Shown in pieces: positions 9,367-18,681 of a DNA stretch of 64,000 nucleotides. The translations under genes and the position numbers were made by a program. The stretch covers positions 62,001 through 126,000 of the forward strand of contig VGXS01000001.1 of assembly GCA_016873225.1 (NCBI GenBank), given 5' to 3'. The stretch's first letter is position 1. Each line of letters opens with the position of its first letter. Below the pieces are notes generated by a model. The model saw only the letters and a list, made by a program, of their open reading frames with translations, was not told the DNA's origin and did no database searches. The stretch is from Planctomycetota bacterium (GTDB lineage: Bacteria > Planctomycetota > Planctomycetia > Gemmatales > Gemmataceae).

Positions 9367-11715
9367 ATGCGCCTGACAATGATCATGGTCCTGTTACTGG
9401 CCTGGGCGGCACCGTCGCAAGCGCAGCAGGAAGCCAAGCTAGTCGACCAGGTGAGGGTTTCCATCGAGCGGGGCATTCGTTTCCTGAGGGACCAGGAGAA
9501 AGGCCGGGGGAACTGGGAGGTTGACGCCGAAAGCGCCGCCCGCAAGGGAGGATGGACCTCGCTGGCCATGCTGGCCCTGCTGCAATCCGGGGTTCCGCCC
9601 CAGGACGAGATGATCCAGCGCGGACTCAAGTACCTCCGTGGCCTGCCGCCCGAGCAAACCTACACCGTCGGACTCCAGACGATGGTGTACTGCCTCGCCG
9701 GCCAGCCCGAGGATTCGGGGCGCGTCAAGGCGAATGTCGCCTGGCTGGAACGGGCGATGGTGAGGCACCCCAACCTTGTCGGGTGGAGCTACGCCGCCGA
9801 CGGGGCGATTCCCGATAATTCGAATACCCAATATGCCCTCCTTGGGCTGCATGAGGCCCTCCTCGCGGGACACCAGGTCAGTCCCGACAAGCTGCGGGCG
9901 GTGCGCCAGTTTTTCCTGCAGTCGCAGCAGCGCGACGGGGGCTGGACCTACCGGGGTGGCGGTTTCACGACGATGACCATGACCACCGCCGGCCTTTGCA
10001 ACCTGCTCATCTGCGGCATGGACCTGCAGACGGGCAAGGCCGTCCTCCAGGCCGACGGCAGCGCGGCCAATTGCGGCCTGTACGACGAGATACGCCCGGT
10101 TCGCCAGGCCCTTGACTGGATCGGCACGAACTTTCCCGGGCGCATGAACCGCGAGGCCACGCGCCGGCTTCACCATGTCTTTTACGCCCTCTACGGCATC
10201 GAGCGGGCCGGAAGGCTCACCGGGCAGCGCTTCTTCGGCGGCCATGACTGGTACAGGGTGGGAAGCCGGTACCTTGTCGAACAGCAGAAACAGGACGGCT
10301 CATGGGGTTACCAGGCCGGCGAGGCCGCCTTCGGCCTCGACAACTGGCCCGTCGTGGCCACCAGCTTGTCGCTGCTGTTCCTTTCCAAGGGGCGCACGCC
10401 GGTTCTCGTGTCCAAGCTCGCCCACAATGTGGGCGACGGCTGGAACAACAAGCGTTCCGACATGCGCAACCTGACCGATTTCTGCAGCAGGGAGGTGTTC
10501 AAGGGAATGCCCCTGGCCTGGCAGATCTTCGATGTGCGCCAGGCGGCCGCCGAGGATGCCGACAGCGTCCGCGCGCTGGCCGACGAGTTGCTGGGCAGCC
10601 CCATCGTCTTCTTCAACCACCACTCGCGCGTGCCGGGCGGACGCGAGAAGGACCTTCTCAAGGAGTACCTGGCCAACGGAGGTTTCGTGGTGGCGGAGGC
10701 CTGCTGCGGCAGGGGGGAGTTTGACGCCGAATTCCGCGCCCTCGTCAAGGACCTGTTTCCCGACAACGAGATGTTCCGCCTCCCGCCCGGGCACCCGCTC
10801 TGGACCGCCACGGGCAAGTTCGTGGTGCCCGATGACGAGTTCCCGGTGTACGGGGTCTCGCAAGGGTGCAAGATCGTGCTGCTTTACCTTCCCAAGCCCA
10901 TCGCCGGTTACTGGGAGGCCAAGGACGACAAGTCGAAGCGCGGGGAAATCGCCTTCAAGCTGGGCGCCAGCATCGTGGCGTACGCCACGGGCCTCGAACC
11001 GCCCAGGCCCCGCCTCACCGAAGTCGAGGTGGCCCGCGGAGGGGACAAGATCCCCGTCAGGCGCGGCTTTCTCCGCGCCGCGCAGATCCGCCACGAGGGA
11101 GACTGGCAACCGGCCCCCAAGGCCGTGCGCCACCTCATGCTCGAGGCCCGCAAGCTGGGCCTCGATGTCGTGCCCGAACCCGCCACGCTGCCTCCCGATG
11201 CCGAGCAAATCCTCGATTTCCGCTTCTTTTACATGCATGGCCGGCAAGCGTTTTCCTTCCCGCCCGCGCGCCTCGACCGCCTGAGGTTCTCGCTGGAAAA
11301 CGGGGGGATCCTGCTGGCGGATGCCTGCTGCGGATCCAAGGCGTTCGACGCCTCGTTCAGGTCGTTCGTCAACGACCTGTTCAAGAACTCCGAACTACCG
11401 CCCGGGACGCCCAGGCCCAAGCTCGAACCGGTTCCCCTTGACGACGAACTGTATGGCGCCGAACTCAATGGAACCCGCATCACCGAGGTGAGGAAACGAC
11501 GGGAACTGCCCGGCGGAAAGCCAAGCCCGGGGTTTGAACCCGGCCCGCCAAGGCTGGAGGGCGTGAAATGGCAGGGCCGCTGGGTGGTGCTCTACAGCCC
11601 CATCGACCTGGGCTGCGCCCTGGAACGCGCGAAATCGCCCGACTGCCTGGGGCACGACTTCGAAGGCGCCGCGACCCTCGGCAAGGCCGTGATCAACTAT
11701 TCCTTGAGGCGTTGA
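9367..11715 (+). CDS. Secreted alpha/alpha-barrel (prenyltransferase-like) protein with two DUF4159 domains
   Basis: The start at 9367 follows GGAGG by 6 nt. An ATG at 9349 would place that site inside the gene. A signal peptide (MRLTMIMVLLLAWAAPSQAQ) leads into a region with squalene-cyclase/prenyltransferase-type repeats ('IRFLRDQEKGRGNWEV', 'FFLQSQQRDGGWTYRG', 'YLVEQQKQDGSWGYQ'). Two DUF4159-type modules follow, each marked by a conserved CCG turn ('VVAEACCGRGEFDAEF' and 'LLADACCGSKAFDASF') and a downstream 'DLF' helix. DUF4159 modules resemble glutamine amidotransferase-like folds without known activity. The gene is divergent from thiC. Confidence 0.85.
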   Translation: MRLTMIMVLLLAWAAPSQAQQEAKLVDQVRVSIERGIRFLRDQEKGRGNWEVDAESAARKGGWTSLAMLALLQSGVPPQDEMIQRGLKYLRGLPPEQTYTVGLQTMVYCLAGQPEDSGRVKANVAWLERAMVRHPNLVGWSYAADGAIPDNSNTQYALLGLHEALLAGHQVSPDKLRAVRQFFLQSQQRDGGWTYRGGGFTTMTMTTAGLCNLLICGMDLQTGKAVLQADGSAANCGLYDEIRPVRQALDWIGTNFPGRMNREATRRLHHVFYALYGIERAGRLTGQRFFGGHDWYRVGSRYLVEQQKQDGSWGYQAGEAAFGLDNWPVVATSLSLLFLSKGRTPVLVSKLAHNVGDGWNNKRSDMRNLTDFCSREVFKGMPLAWQIFDVRQAAAEDADSVRALADELLGSPIVFFNHHSRVPGGREKDLLKEYLANGGFVVAEACCGRGEFDAEFRALVKDLFPDNEMFRLPPGHPLWTATGKFVVPDDEFPVYGVSQGCKIVLLYLPKPIAGYWEAKDDKSKRGEIAFKLGASIVAYATGLEPPRPRLTEVEVARGGDKIPVRRGFLRAAQIRHEGDWQPAPKAVRHLMLEARKLGLDVVPEPATLPPDAEQILDFRFFYMHGRQAFSFPPARLDRLRFSLENGGILLADACCGSKAFDASFRSFVNDLFKNSELPPGTPRPKLEPVPLDDELYGAELNGTRITEVRKRRELPGGKPSPGFEPGPPRLEGVKWQGRWVVLYSPIDLGCALERAKSPDCLGHDFEGAATLGKAVINYSLRR

Positions 11716-11721
11716 TCGCTC

Positions 11722-13029
11722 TCAGAAATCGAGCCGGGCGCCGAGCGTGATCCCCTGCATCCACAACGCGGACCTAGTGTCGGGAAAAACGGGCCTGGGA
11801 ATCCCGCCCGTCTGCGCGAGGTTCACCACGGGATCGATCTGCTCGGCGGCCCGCCAGACCTCGGGCAAGACCAGCATGGTGTAGCCGGCGCTCAGGATCA
11901 CCCTCTCGGTGAGGCGGTAGTCGACCTTGAAGTCGGCCTGCGGCAACCAGGCCAGCGAACAGGACCTGTAGCCGCCAATGTTGCTCGGCTGCGCGAGAAG
12001 CGCCGCCGGAACATTGACCGTGTTTCCAGCCAGGGTGAAGGCGCTCTCACCCGAGACGCTGGCCTGCCGGGAAAGGCCGCCCAGGCCGATCCTGCCGGCG
12101 GCTTGAAGGTGCCACCGCCCGGTCCACCATTCGGCGGTCAGCCCGGCGGTGCCGCCATTGAACATGTTCGAGGCGTTGAACTGCTCGTACGAACTGATGG
12201 ATTGGATTCCCGGCAGGATGCCGCCGTTTGGCGCGAGCGACTGCCTGATGCCGATGCCGTCGCTGTAGTGCAGGAACTGGTACCCCATGATGCCGTCGAG
12301 TCGAAAGCTGCGGTCGGGCGCCTCCGATCCGTCGGGCCCCAGGCGCTGGAACAGGTTCAGCCTCGCCACGGCATCGGCGCCGTAAAGGTATCCAGCCTTG
12401 GCCGAAACCACGGCGCCCCCCTGAACGAGGCCAGGAAAATTGACGGGAATCGCGGCGGACGCCCCGGTGGCCACATCGACCACCGGCCGGCTCAGGACAA
12501 AGGGTGTGTTGGACGGGTTGCCTCCAGCCGTCACGGTCCGCGCGCCCGATCCCACCATCAGGAAAGCGCCTTGGAGCCCGATCGTTCGCTCCTCGTTCAG
12601 CCAGCATCCGGTGCCGATGCGAAGTCCCGGCCGCATGCCGTCGTTGGAAAGGTCGCCACCCGCCAGGATCACGGTGCCTGGAAGGCCGGGAAGAGCCAAG
12701 GGGTTGGCGGGATCACCCGCGGAAACAGCCGCGAGCAAGGGCGGTGTCTTCGCGCCGCGGATCCAGGCGAAGACGAAGTCCGATTCAATCCACCAAGCGC
12801 CGCTTCCGGGAAAACGATCCGAGCCAAGCTTGGGCGGGGATTGGACCGTTTCGGAGGGGAGGCCCTTGGTGAAACCGGAAACCGGTTTGGTTCCGTAGGC
12901 GTTCCAGTCGCTGCCAAAAATGCTGGAGGGCATGGCAACCGGGGAAAAGCCGCCGCTGGATTCCCCGGCCGATTGGCCGACAGGCCCAAGTGCCATGAGG
13001 AAGAACCAAGGAACCAGAGGCATGGCCAT
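11722..13029 (-). CDS. BBP7-family outer membrane beta-barrel protein
   Basis: The 435-residue protein starts with a signal peptide and contains 'GAWWIESDFVFAWIRGAKTPPLL', the usual opening of BBP7 barrels. Glycine- and aromatic-rich beta strands follow ('GLRIGTGCWLNEERTIGLQGAFL', 'DFKVDYRLTERVILSAGYTML'), and the chain ends in Phe ('ITLGARLDF'), the outer-membrane insertion signature. GGGAGG lies 7-8 nt before the ATG at 13029. The function is unknown; the family is expanded in Planctomycetota and predicted to be outer-membrane. Its stop faces the stop of the DUF4159 gene 7 nt away. Confidence 0.87.
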   Translation of the reverse strand: MAMPLVPWFFLMALGPVGQSAGESSGGFSPVAMPSSIFGSDWNAYGTKPVSGFTKGLPSETVQSPPKLGSDRFPGSGAWWIESDFVFAWIRGAKTPPLLAAVSAGDPANPLALPGLPGTVILAGGDLSNDGMRPGLRIGTGCWLNEERTIGLQGAFLMVGSGARTVTAGGNPSNTPFVLSRPVVDVATGASAAIPVNFPGLVQGGAVVSAKAGYLYGADAVARLNLFQRLGPDGSEAPDRSFRLDGIMGYQFLHYSDGIGIRQSLAPNGGILPGIQSISSYEQFNASNMFNGGTAGLTAEWWTGRWHLQAAGRIGLGGLSRQASVSGESAFTLAGNTVNVPAALLAQPSNIGGYRSCSLAWLPQADFKVDYRLTERVILSAGYTMLVLPEVWRAAEQIDPVVNLAQTGGIPRPVFPDTRSALWMQGITLGARLDF

Positions 13030-13140
13030 GGAGTTTCCCTCCCCGCGAGAATGCGGATTCTTCCGGTAATATCGAACCGGAAGATTGGGAAACTTGAATA
13101 GGATTTGTCACATTACCCGTTCTTGATTGGCCAAGCCAAC

Positions 13141-15861
13141 TCAGATCGCCGAGGCAAAGCCTTCATCAAGGCTGGAGACAAACATGGCATCCACGGCTGC
13201 CTCCCTGCGAACGGAGGCCACCAAAGCCGGTGAACGGGCTGGCTCTGTTGAAGCGACAAAAACTTCCGGTGGCCGGCCATGGCCAACGCTGGAGGCCCTT
13301 GGAAGGACTTGAGCTTCCAGTTGCGGACGAACCGCGTTCACGGGGGAGAGTGCGTTGGCCAGGATGCGGCCCGGGAACTCCGGCGGGGCAGCTTGCGCCC
13401 CGATGCCGGAAACGTGAATTCCGCGAGTGGCCATTCCCGACAACCCCGCGCCGGACCCAAGGCGGGTGGATGTTGTGCGCCCAAGGAGCCTGTTGACGAA
13501 ACCGCTCCATCCCGTGGCGGCGTCAAAGCCGGTGAACAAGCCGTATGCCGAGGATTCCTGGGCCGTCGATGACGGAAGGTAAATCGCAAGTCCGCCGGTC
13601 TGGCGGGAATCAGCCATCCTTGAGAACACGGTTTGATCCACCGCGGTGACAACCGATGCGGCGGCGGCGCGCACGGAGGCGGGAAGCGAAGTCGTCGTGG
13701 AAACGCGCTGCATGAACTGCTTGAGGTCGATGTTCTCGGGGAAGTCGAAACGGGTCACGCCCGCGAGGATCGACCTCACGGCCGTGAGATTGGCCGATGT
13801 CAGGCCGCGTGACGCCGTCGTGAACGCGCGCAGGGCGGTGGTGACACCGGTGACGGAGGCGCTGGCCACGGCCGAGAAAGTGGAAAAACCGTCGGAACCG
13901 TACGAGGCCGTGAAGCTCGAGACCATTCCCTGGGCCAGGGCCGTCGCGCCAACGGCCTGCGGATTGGAGTTGAGCGCCTGGAAAACGGTCCTGTAGTTGT
14001 AGCCGGGGCCGTCAATGACTTCCTCCGAGGCGAGTTGCACGGTGGCAAGTTCGCGGGCCTCGTAGGCTTGCTCGACTATGCCCATGAGGCATGCGTCGTA
14101 GGCGAGAAGCTGAAGGGGAACGCCTGCCTGGGTGATGGCCGAACGGAGGTCGCCGATCGTGATGCTGTTGTTGCCGGACTCGTCATCAAAGTTCACGCCC
14201 GACAATCCGCCGCCATGGTTCCACATGACGAGGGCGTAGTTTGAGGCCGGGGCGTTCGCGGCGCTCCAGGTGATGAAGTCGCGAAGGGTGGCCGGATCGC
14301 CGGTGTTCCGTTCCCCGATGATGTCGAAGGTGGTGGCGACCGAATTCATGTTGGCGTCGGCTTGCAGGATGGCGCGGCCGGCGGTGCCCCACGCCGCCTG
14401 GGCCCCGCCGCCGGTGGCGTACGACCGTTGATTCCACTGGTCCCAGAAAATGGAGATGTTCACGCCCGGGGCGAGGCGGGTGAGGGCATCCTCCATTTCG
14501 TTGACATCCTGGAATCCGAAAGTGGCAAGATCGGTGGCCGTCATGTAGACCATGATCGTCCAGGCCCCCGTCGAGGGAGGGGTTGGAGGATTCACGGGGG
14601 GCGCGACGGGCGGATCGACGGGGGTGGTCGGCATCTGGTGGTTGATGACCAGGCCGTAGGCCGGGCTGACGGCGCCCTTGTAACCATAGACCCTCAGGGA
14701 GTAGCTACCCGCGGCTAATCCCTCGAGGCTGAACCTCTCCTGGTCACCAACGGACTGGGAAATCGCGATCCGCTTCCCGGCCGAGTCGAGAAGTTCGGCG
14801 TCCACATCGCCCTTGCTGTGGCGGAAGTTCACAAGGACCTCGCTGGCGGCGGAACCCGCCGATCCCAGGGTGAACTTGAAGAAATCCGTGTCACCCCTGG
14901 TCAGCGTCAGGTTGCCCCATTGCTTGTTTTCCGTGATCGAGCCCAGGTTGGTGGCCGAGGAAAGCGTGTTGTTCGACTCGAAGGCGTCGGCGGGGATCGC
15001 GGGCGGGGCGGCCGATTCCGCGGCGGCGTCGAGAGTCAACTGGTAGGACGGATTGTAGGATCCCGCGTATCCAAAAATTTGGACATGGTATTTTCCGGCG
15101 ACCAGGCCGGACAGGTCGATCAGTTCCCTGTCGCCCACCCCGGCGCTCGAGCGCAGGAGTTGGCCGCGCGAGTCCAGCAATCTCAGGTCGAGGTCTCCCT
15201 GGGCGTTGGCAAAGTCGATGGACACGGATGATCCGGCCTTGGCCGGCCCGGCGAGGGAAAACCGGTAGAAGTCCTGCGAGTCCGCCATGACTCCCGTGAG
15301 GACAACGGTGTTGGCGGCAGGCAAGGCCCGGGCCTGTCCGAGGGTGTCGTTGTTCTCGTAGGCATCGTCCTGAAGCATCCCGGTGACGCTGACGCTGTAC
15401 TTGCCCACCGAAGTGGTGTCAAAGCTTGACACCGCGAACTGGTAGGTCACCCCCGCCGCCAGCGTCGCCGATGCCAAACTGTTCGTGGTTCGGCTTGAGG
15501 CGTCGTCGTTGAAGGCGATCCGCTCGCCTGTTGGGTCATAAACGGCGATCACAGGATCCATTTTCGATCCACGCACGGCGTCACCCGTGAAGCGGTAAGA
15601 ACCGCTCCAAAGGGGCGTGAAGGAATAAATGTCGACCTCGCCGGCCACATTCGTTTCCTGACGGACCACCCGCTGCTGGTTTCCCAGCGATAGGTCGATC
15701 CTGAAAATGTCCGTGGTGCTGGCTTCCAGTTCCGCCATCGTGGGAAGCAGGTTGGAAATGGTGGGCACCTCGCGGCTTTCAAGCGCTTCGAGCGCCAGTG
15801 GGCGCTGGAGGCCATTCGGTTTGCGTGATTTCTGGCGGTTTGAACGGGCTGCCGTGAACAT
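13141..15861 (-). CDS. Clostripain-like (C11) cysteine protease, surface protein with three PPC-type domains
   Basis: The 906-residue protein begins with a basic stretch and 'LALEALESREVP', the N-terminal motif shared by many large planctomycetal surface proteins. Three pre-peptidase C-terminal (PPC-like) beta domains follow, e.g. 'DAYENNDTLGQARALPAANTVVLTGVMAD' cut into blocks near residues 60-420, then a proline-rich linker near residue 425. The peptidase domain has 'WTIMVYMTATDLATFGFQDVNEME', the catalytic His549 in WNHGGG and the nucleophile Cys591 in AYDACLMG, as in clostripain, which cleaves after Arg. The C-terminal ~100 residues are of unknown nature. It is expressed alone, divergent from nnrE. 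Confidence 0.88.
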   Translation of the reverse strand: MFTAARSNRQKSRKPNGLQRPLALEALESREVPTISNLLPTMAELEASTTDIFRIDLSLGNQQRVVRQETNVAGEVDIYSFTPLWSGSYRFTGDAVRGSKMDPVIAVYDPTGERIAFNDDASSRTTNSLASATLAAGVTYQFAVSSFDTTSVGKYSVSVTGMLQDDAYENNDTLGQARALPAANTVVLTGVMADSQDFYRFSLAGPAKAGSSVSIDFANAQGDLDLRLLDSRGQLLRSSAGVGDRELIDLSGLVAGKYHVQIFGYAGSYNPSYQLTLDAAAESAAPPAIPADAFESNNTLSSATNLGSITENKQWGNLTLTRGDTDFFKFTLGSAGSAASEVLVNFRHSKGDVDAELLDSAGKRIAISQSVGDQERFSLEGLAAGSYSLRVYGYKGAVSPAYGLVINHQMPTTPVDPPVAPPVNPPTPPSTGAWTIMVYMTATDLATFGFQDVNEMEDALTRLAPGVNISIFWDQWNQRSYATGGGAQAAWGTAGRAILQADANMNSVATTFDIIGERNTGDPATLRDFITWSAANAPASNYALVMWNHGGGLSGVNFDDESGNNSITIGDLRSAITQAGVPLQLLAYDACLMGIVEQAYEARELATVQLASEEVIDGPGYNYRTVFQALNSNPQAVGATALAQGMVSSFTASYGSDGFSTFSAVASASVTGVTTALRAFTTASRGLTSANLTAVRSILAGVTRFDFPENIDLKQFMQRVSTTTSLPASVRAAAASVVTAVDQTVFSRMADSRQTGGLAIYLPSSTAQESSAYGLFTGFDAATGWSGFVNRLLGRTTSTRLGSGAGLSGMATRGIHVSGIGAQAAPPEFPGRILANALSPVNAVRPQLEAQVLPRASSVGHGRPPEVFVASTEPARSPALVASVRREAAVDAMFVSSLDEGFASAI

Positions 15862-15999
15862 CGATGCTCCCCAGTGAGATTTACCCCATCTTATCGGGCC
15901 TCACCTGACTTAGCGTTCCCCGATGAATAAACCGGGCATGATTTTTTATTTTTTTCTACAAAAAGATAGAAACGCAGTTGGCGGTAACCCGGCAGACCC

Positions 16000-16728
16000 A
16001 TGCAACCTGTTCAAAACGGCCCCAAAGCCTCGGGTCTCATTCAAGATCCGCCCATCCTTACCGTGACTCAAACCCGCGCCCTTGAGGCGTGGGCCATGGA
16101 ACGACTTGGCATTCCTTCCCTGGTGCTGATGGAAAATGCCGCGCGGAACATCGCCGGGTTGGTTTTCCATGAACAACGCTTTCCTCTGCCCGTGGCCATC
16201 ATCGCCGGCAGGGGCAACAACGGGGGCGATGGATTGGCGATCGCCCGGCAACTGGACGCGATGGGCATCGCCTCGCGTGCCATGCTGATCGGCCCGTTGG
16301 AATCCTGCGGCGCGGATTGCCGCTTGCAGGCCGGTGCCCTCACGGCGGCCGGGTATCCCCTCGCCATCGCCAGCGATGGCACCGAACTGACCCACTGGCT
16401 TCAGGGCGCGGGATGCGTGGTGGACGCGATTTTTGGAGTCGGTCTGTCGAGGCCGCTCGCCGGGCCGTTCGCCAGGGCGGTCGAGGCCATCAACGCCTCA
16501 GGCTTGCCCGTGTTGGCTGTTGATGTTCCCAGCGGACTGGATGCGGATAGCGGAAAACCCGTCGGCGACCTGGCGGTCCGCGCCACGCTCACGGCAAGCA
16601 TCGGTGGATTGAAGGCGGGACTGACCGACCGAATCGCCCGGCCCTTCACCGGCGAATTGGTGGCCGTGGGACTTGGATTGCCCCGGGACAGGCTTGCTGA
16701 TCCTTGCGCAACGGCCATCGGGATGTGA
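16000..16728 (+). CDS. nnrE: NAD(P)H-hydrate epimerase
   Basis: The 242-residue protein matches the YjeF N-terminal domain: 'RALEAWAMERLGIPSLVLMENAAR', the glycine-rich 'IIAGRGNNGGDGLAIARQL', 'VVDAIFGVGLSRPLAGPF' and 'VLAVDVPSGLDADSGKP'. It epimerises damaged NAD(P)HX between R and S forms for repair. The partner dehydratase domain is not fused here and is not seen nearby. The selenoprotein peroxiredoxin gene starts 39 nt downstream on the same strand, so the two are likely co-transcribed. Confidence 0.95.
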   Translation: MQPVQNGPKASGLIQDPPILTVTQTRALEAWAMERLGIPSLVLMENAARNIAGLVFHEQRFPLPVAIIAGRGNNGGDGLAIARQLDAMGIASRAMLIGPLESCGADCRLQAGALTAAGYPLAIASDGTELTHWLQGAGCVVDAIFGVGLSRPLAGPFARAVEAINASGLPVLAVDVPSGLDADSGKPVGDLAVRATLTASIGGLKAGLTDRIARPFTGELVAVGLGLPRDRLADPCATAIGM

Positions 16729-16767
16729 AACTTGTACCCGTTAACAACCTACCATGGGGGTGACATC

Positions 16768-17316
16768 ATGCAGAAAGGGTTCAAGGTCTGCGGCGGACTT
16801 GCTTGCCTGGCCGCCTTACTTTTGGGAGGGCTCGGAATGACCGCCGATCCATTGACTCTGGAAGGAAAACCGGCTCCCGATGTGGAACTCACGGCCGTTG
16901 GCGCCGGAGGCAAATCGGAACAGGTCAAGCTTTCAAGCTTCAAGGGGAAGAAGAATGTCGTTTTGGCGTTCTACCCCAAGGCCATGACGCCGGGGTGAAC
17001 GGTGGAATGCCGCGCGTTCAGCCAGTTGGCTGACAAGCTCGCGGAACTCGACACCGTTGTGTTCGGCATCAGCACCGACAACGCCGCCACCCAAGGCAAG
17101 TTCATTGAAAAGGAATCCCTGAAAATCCAGCTATTGGCGGATGACGGCAAGAAGATGTCGGAGGCCCTTGGCGCTCTTTCCCCACGGGGCATGTCCAGCC
17201 GTTACAGCTATGTGATCGACAAGGAAGGCGTGATTCGCAAGGTCTACATGAAGGTGAGCCCCGCCACGCATGCCGAGGAAGTGGCCACCTACATCAAGGC
17301 CAACCTTAAGAAGTAA
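16768..17316 (+). CDS. Exported selenoprotein peroxiredoxin (BCP/AhpC-TSA type), in-frame UGA read as selenocysteine
   Basis: One frame runs from ATG 16768 (after GGGGGTG) to the stop at 17316, interrupted only by TGA at 16996-16998 (codon 77). The upstream part has a signal peptide and 'FYPKAMTPG'. The part after the UGA begins 'TVECRAFSQLADKL'. In BCP-type peroxiredoxins this is exactly FYPK-x-x-TPG-Cys-T, so the UGA replaces the peroxidatic cysteine, and Cys81 may resolve it. Homology continues after the UGA ('VFGISTDNAATQGKF', 'YSYVIDKEGVIRKVY'). A SECIS-like hairpin lies 25 nt after the UGA. The product is a 182-residue extracytoplasmic peroxide reductase. A gene caller that reads UGA as stop would split it into two pieces. 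Confidence 0.9.
16999..17044 (+). promoter_or_regulatory. Candidate bacterial SECIS element in the peroxiredoxin gene
   Basis: Directly after the UGA codon, TCAGCC (17018-17023) pairs with GGCTGA (17028-17033), enclosing the 4-nt loop AGTT, which has G at its second position. An outer CGCG/CGCG helix can extend it. The loop is 25 nt from the UGA, within the 16-37 nt window of known bSECIS elements that bind SelB. Confidence 0.72.
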
Positions 17317-17327
17317 TCCTGATCGGC

Positions 17328-17373
17328 AAAAAGCGAAGGGGCCGGAACCATCGGTTCCGGCCCCCCGCTTTTT
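17328..17373. terminator. Bidirectional intrinsic terminator between peroxiredoxin and porin genes
   Basis: AAAAAGCG is followed by GGGGCCGGAACC, a 3-nt loop, GGTTCCGGCCCC, and then CGCTTTTT. The 12-bp stem is perfect and is flanked by A and T runs, so it can terminate both convergent genes. Confidence 0.92.
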
Positions 17374-17385
17374 CACCCGGGCTGG

Positions 17386-18681
17386 TTACCAGCGGATGAT
17401 GAAGTCGGCCGCCGCGGTGAAGAGGCCGTTGCTGCCGCTATAGGCAGCCGTGGTTCCGTTGTAGTCGTAGCGGAACTCGGGACGCAACCAGAGGCCGTCG
17501 GTGGCCTTCCACACGGCACCCAGGGTGTAGGTGGTGTAGATGCCTTCGTAGCCGGTGCGGTAGCCCTTGTTGTCGTCGAACACTTCGAACCGGAAGGTGC
17601 TCGCGAACGAGTCGGTCCAAGTGTAGGTGAAGTAGTTCACGAAGCCGTACCATGTGGCGTTGCCTTCGAAGCCGCGGGGGGTGGCGCCATCCCGCTCGAA
17701 GATCGATGCGCCGGAAATGCCGTTCTGCAAGCTGTACATGACATCGAGCAGGTAGTTGAACTTCTCGGAGAAGTTGTGGCTGAACTGCAGTTCGAAGACA
17801 TCGTACTGGTTGTTGGTGCGGAGGTACTGGTTGAACTCGGCGGAACCCAGCGTGGTGTTGAAGGCCAGGTAGGTGGTCTTGTCGGTGTTGTCCCAGCGAA
17901 CGCCACCGAGGTAGGCGGGATTACCGGCAGGCCCGAAGAACACATCGTTACCGGCGACGATACCGTTGGCGATGGTCCAGTTGTCGTTCAGCTTGGTCGT
18001 CGCCAAGCCGCCCGAGTTGGTGAACGGGTTGTTCATGAAGGTCAGGGCGCGGCTGACCACCCTGTTGCCTGTCGGGTCGATCGTCTCGTTGTAAATGATG
18101 GTCGCGAAACGGCCGACCTTCACATCCGTCTGCAAGCCTGGAAGATACGCTTGAAGATAGAACTCGGTCGGGTCGACGCCGTAGGTGTTCGGCAACCCAT
18201 TGTTCATCCTCAACTGGCTGTCTGCCAGGTTGTTGGAAAGGGTGAACCGGTAATCCGAACCGGGAAGGATGGTGTAAGACTTGAAACCCCAGTTGAACTC
18301 ATCGGAGGAGGCGTCGATCGCCTTCTCGATGATGAGCGTGTTCTGCTCGAGCAGGAACTGGTTGGCCAGGTAGTTCATGGCCATCGGCAGGTTGTTCTTG
18401 GGAGCGGTGCTCGCCGTGAAGTTGCCGTTGGTCAATCCCTTGATGACGATGCCGTTGCGGTCGAGGCGGTCACCGAACGATGTGCCACTCAGCAATTCCA
18501 TGAGGAGTTGCTTGTCGCCGGAAGCGGGGGCGGGTTCCTCCTCCTTGATTTCCAGCGGGTTGGCCGGCTGATTGGCCTGAACCGGAATGATGCGGGGAAT
18601 CGCATCGTTGGAGGGAAGCGGGGCTGGGGCCACAACCTGCCCCGCCGCAAGAGCGCCACTCAAGCACCATGAAAGCCACAT
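17386..18681 (-). CDS. BBP2-type outer membrane porin-like beta-barrel
   Basis: The start at 18681 follows GGGAGG by 9 nt. Upstream ATGs would place this site inside the gene. The 431-residue protein has a signal peptide (MWLSWCLSGALAAGQ), a short acidic linker and a beta-barrel with features of planctomycetal BBP2 porins: 'FNWGFKSYTILPGSDYRFTLS', 'FYLQAYLPGLQTDVKVGRFATIIYNE', 'YGFVNYFTYTWTDSFASTFRFEVFDD' and 'LWLRPEFRYDYNG'. It ends in 'AADFIIRW', aromatic as in outer-membrane proteins. Such barrels are thought to be carbohydrate- or anion-selective pores, but no substrate can be read. It lies between the two selenoprotein genes. Confidence 0.87.
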   Translation of the reverse strand: MWLSWCLSGALAAGQVVAPAPLPSNDAIPRIIPVQANQPANPLEIKEEEPAPASGDKQLLMELLSGTSFGDRLDRNGIVIKGLTNGNFTASTAPKNNLPMAMNYLANQFLLEQNTLIIEKAIDASSDEFNWGFKSYTILPGSDYRFTLSNNLADSQLRMNNGLPNTYGVDPTEFYLQAYLPGLQTDVKVGRFATIIYNETIDPTGNRVVSRALTFMNNPFTNSGGLATTKLNDNWTIANGIVAGNDVFFGPAGNPAYLGGVRWDNTDKTTYLAFNTTLGSAEFNQYLRTNNQYDVFELQFSHNFSEKFNYLLDVMYSLQNGISGASIFERDGATPRGFEGNATWYGFVNYFTYTWTDSFASTFRFEVFDDNKGYRTGYEGIYTTYTLGAVWKATDGLWLRPEFRYDYNGTTAAYSGSNGLFTAAADFIIRW

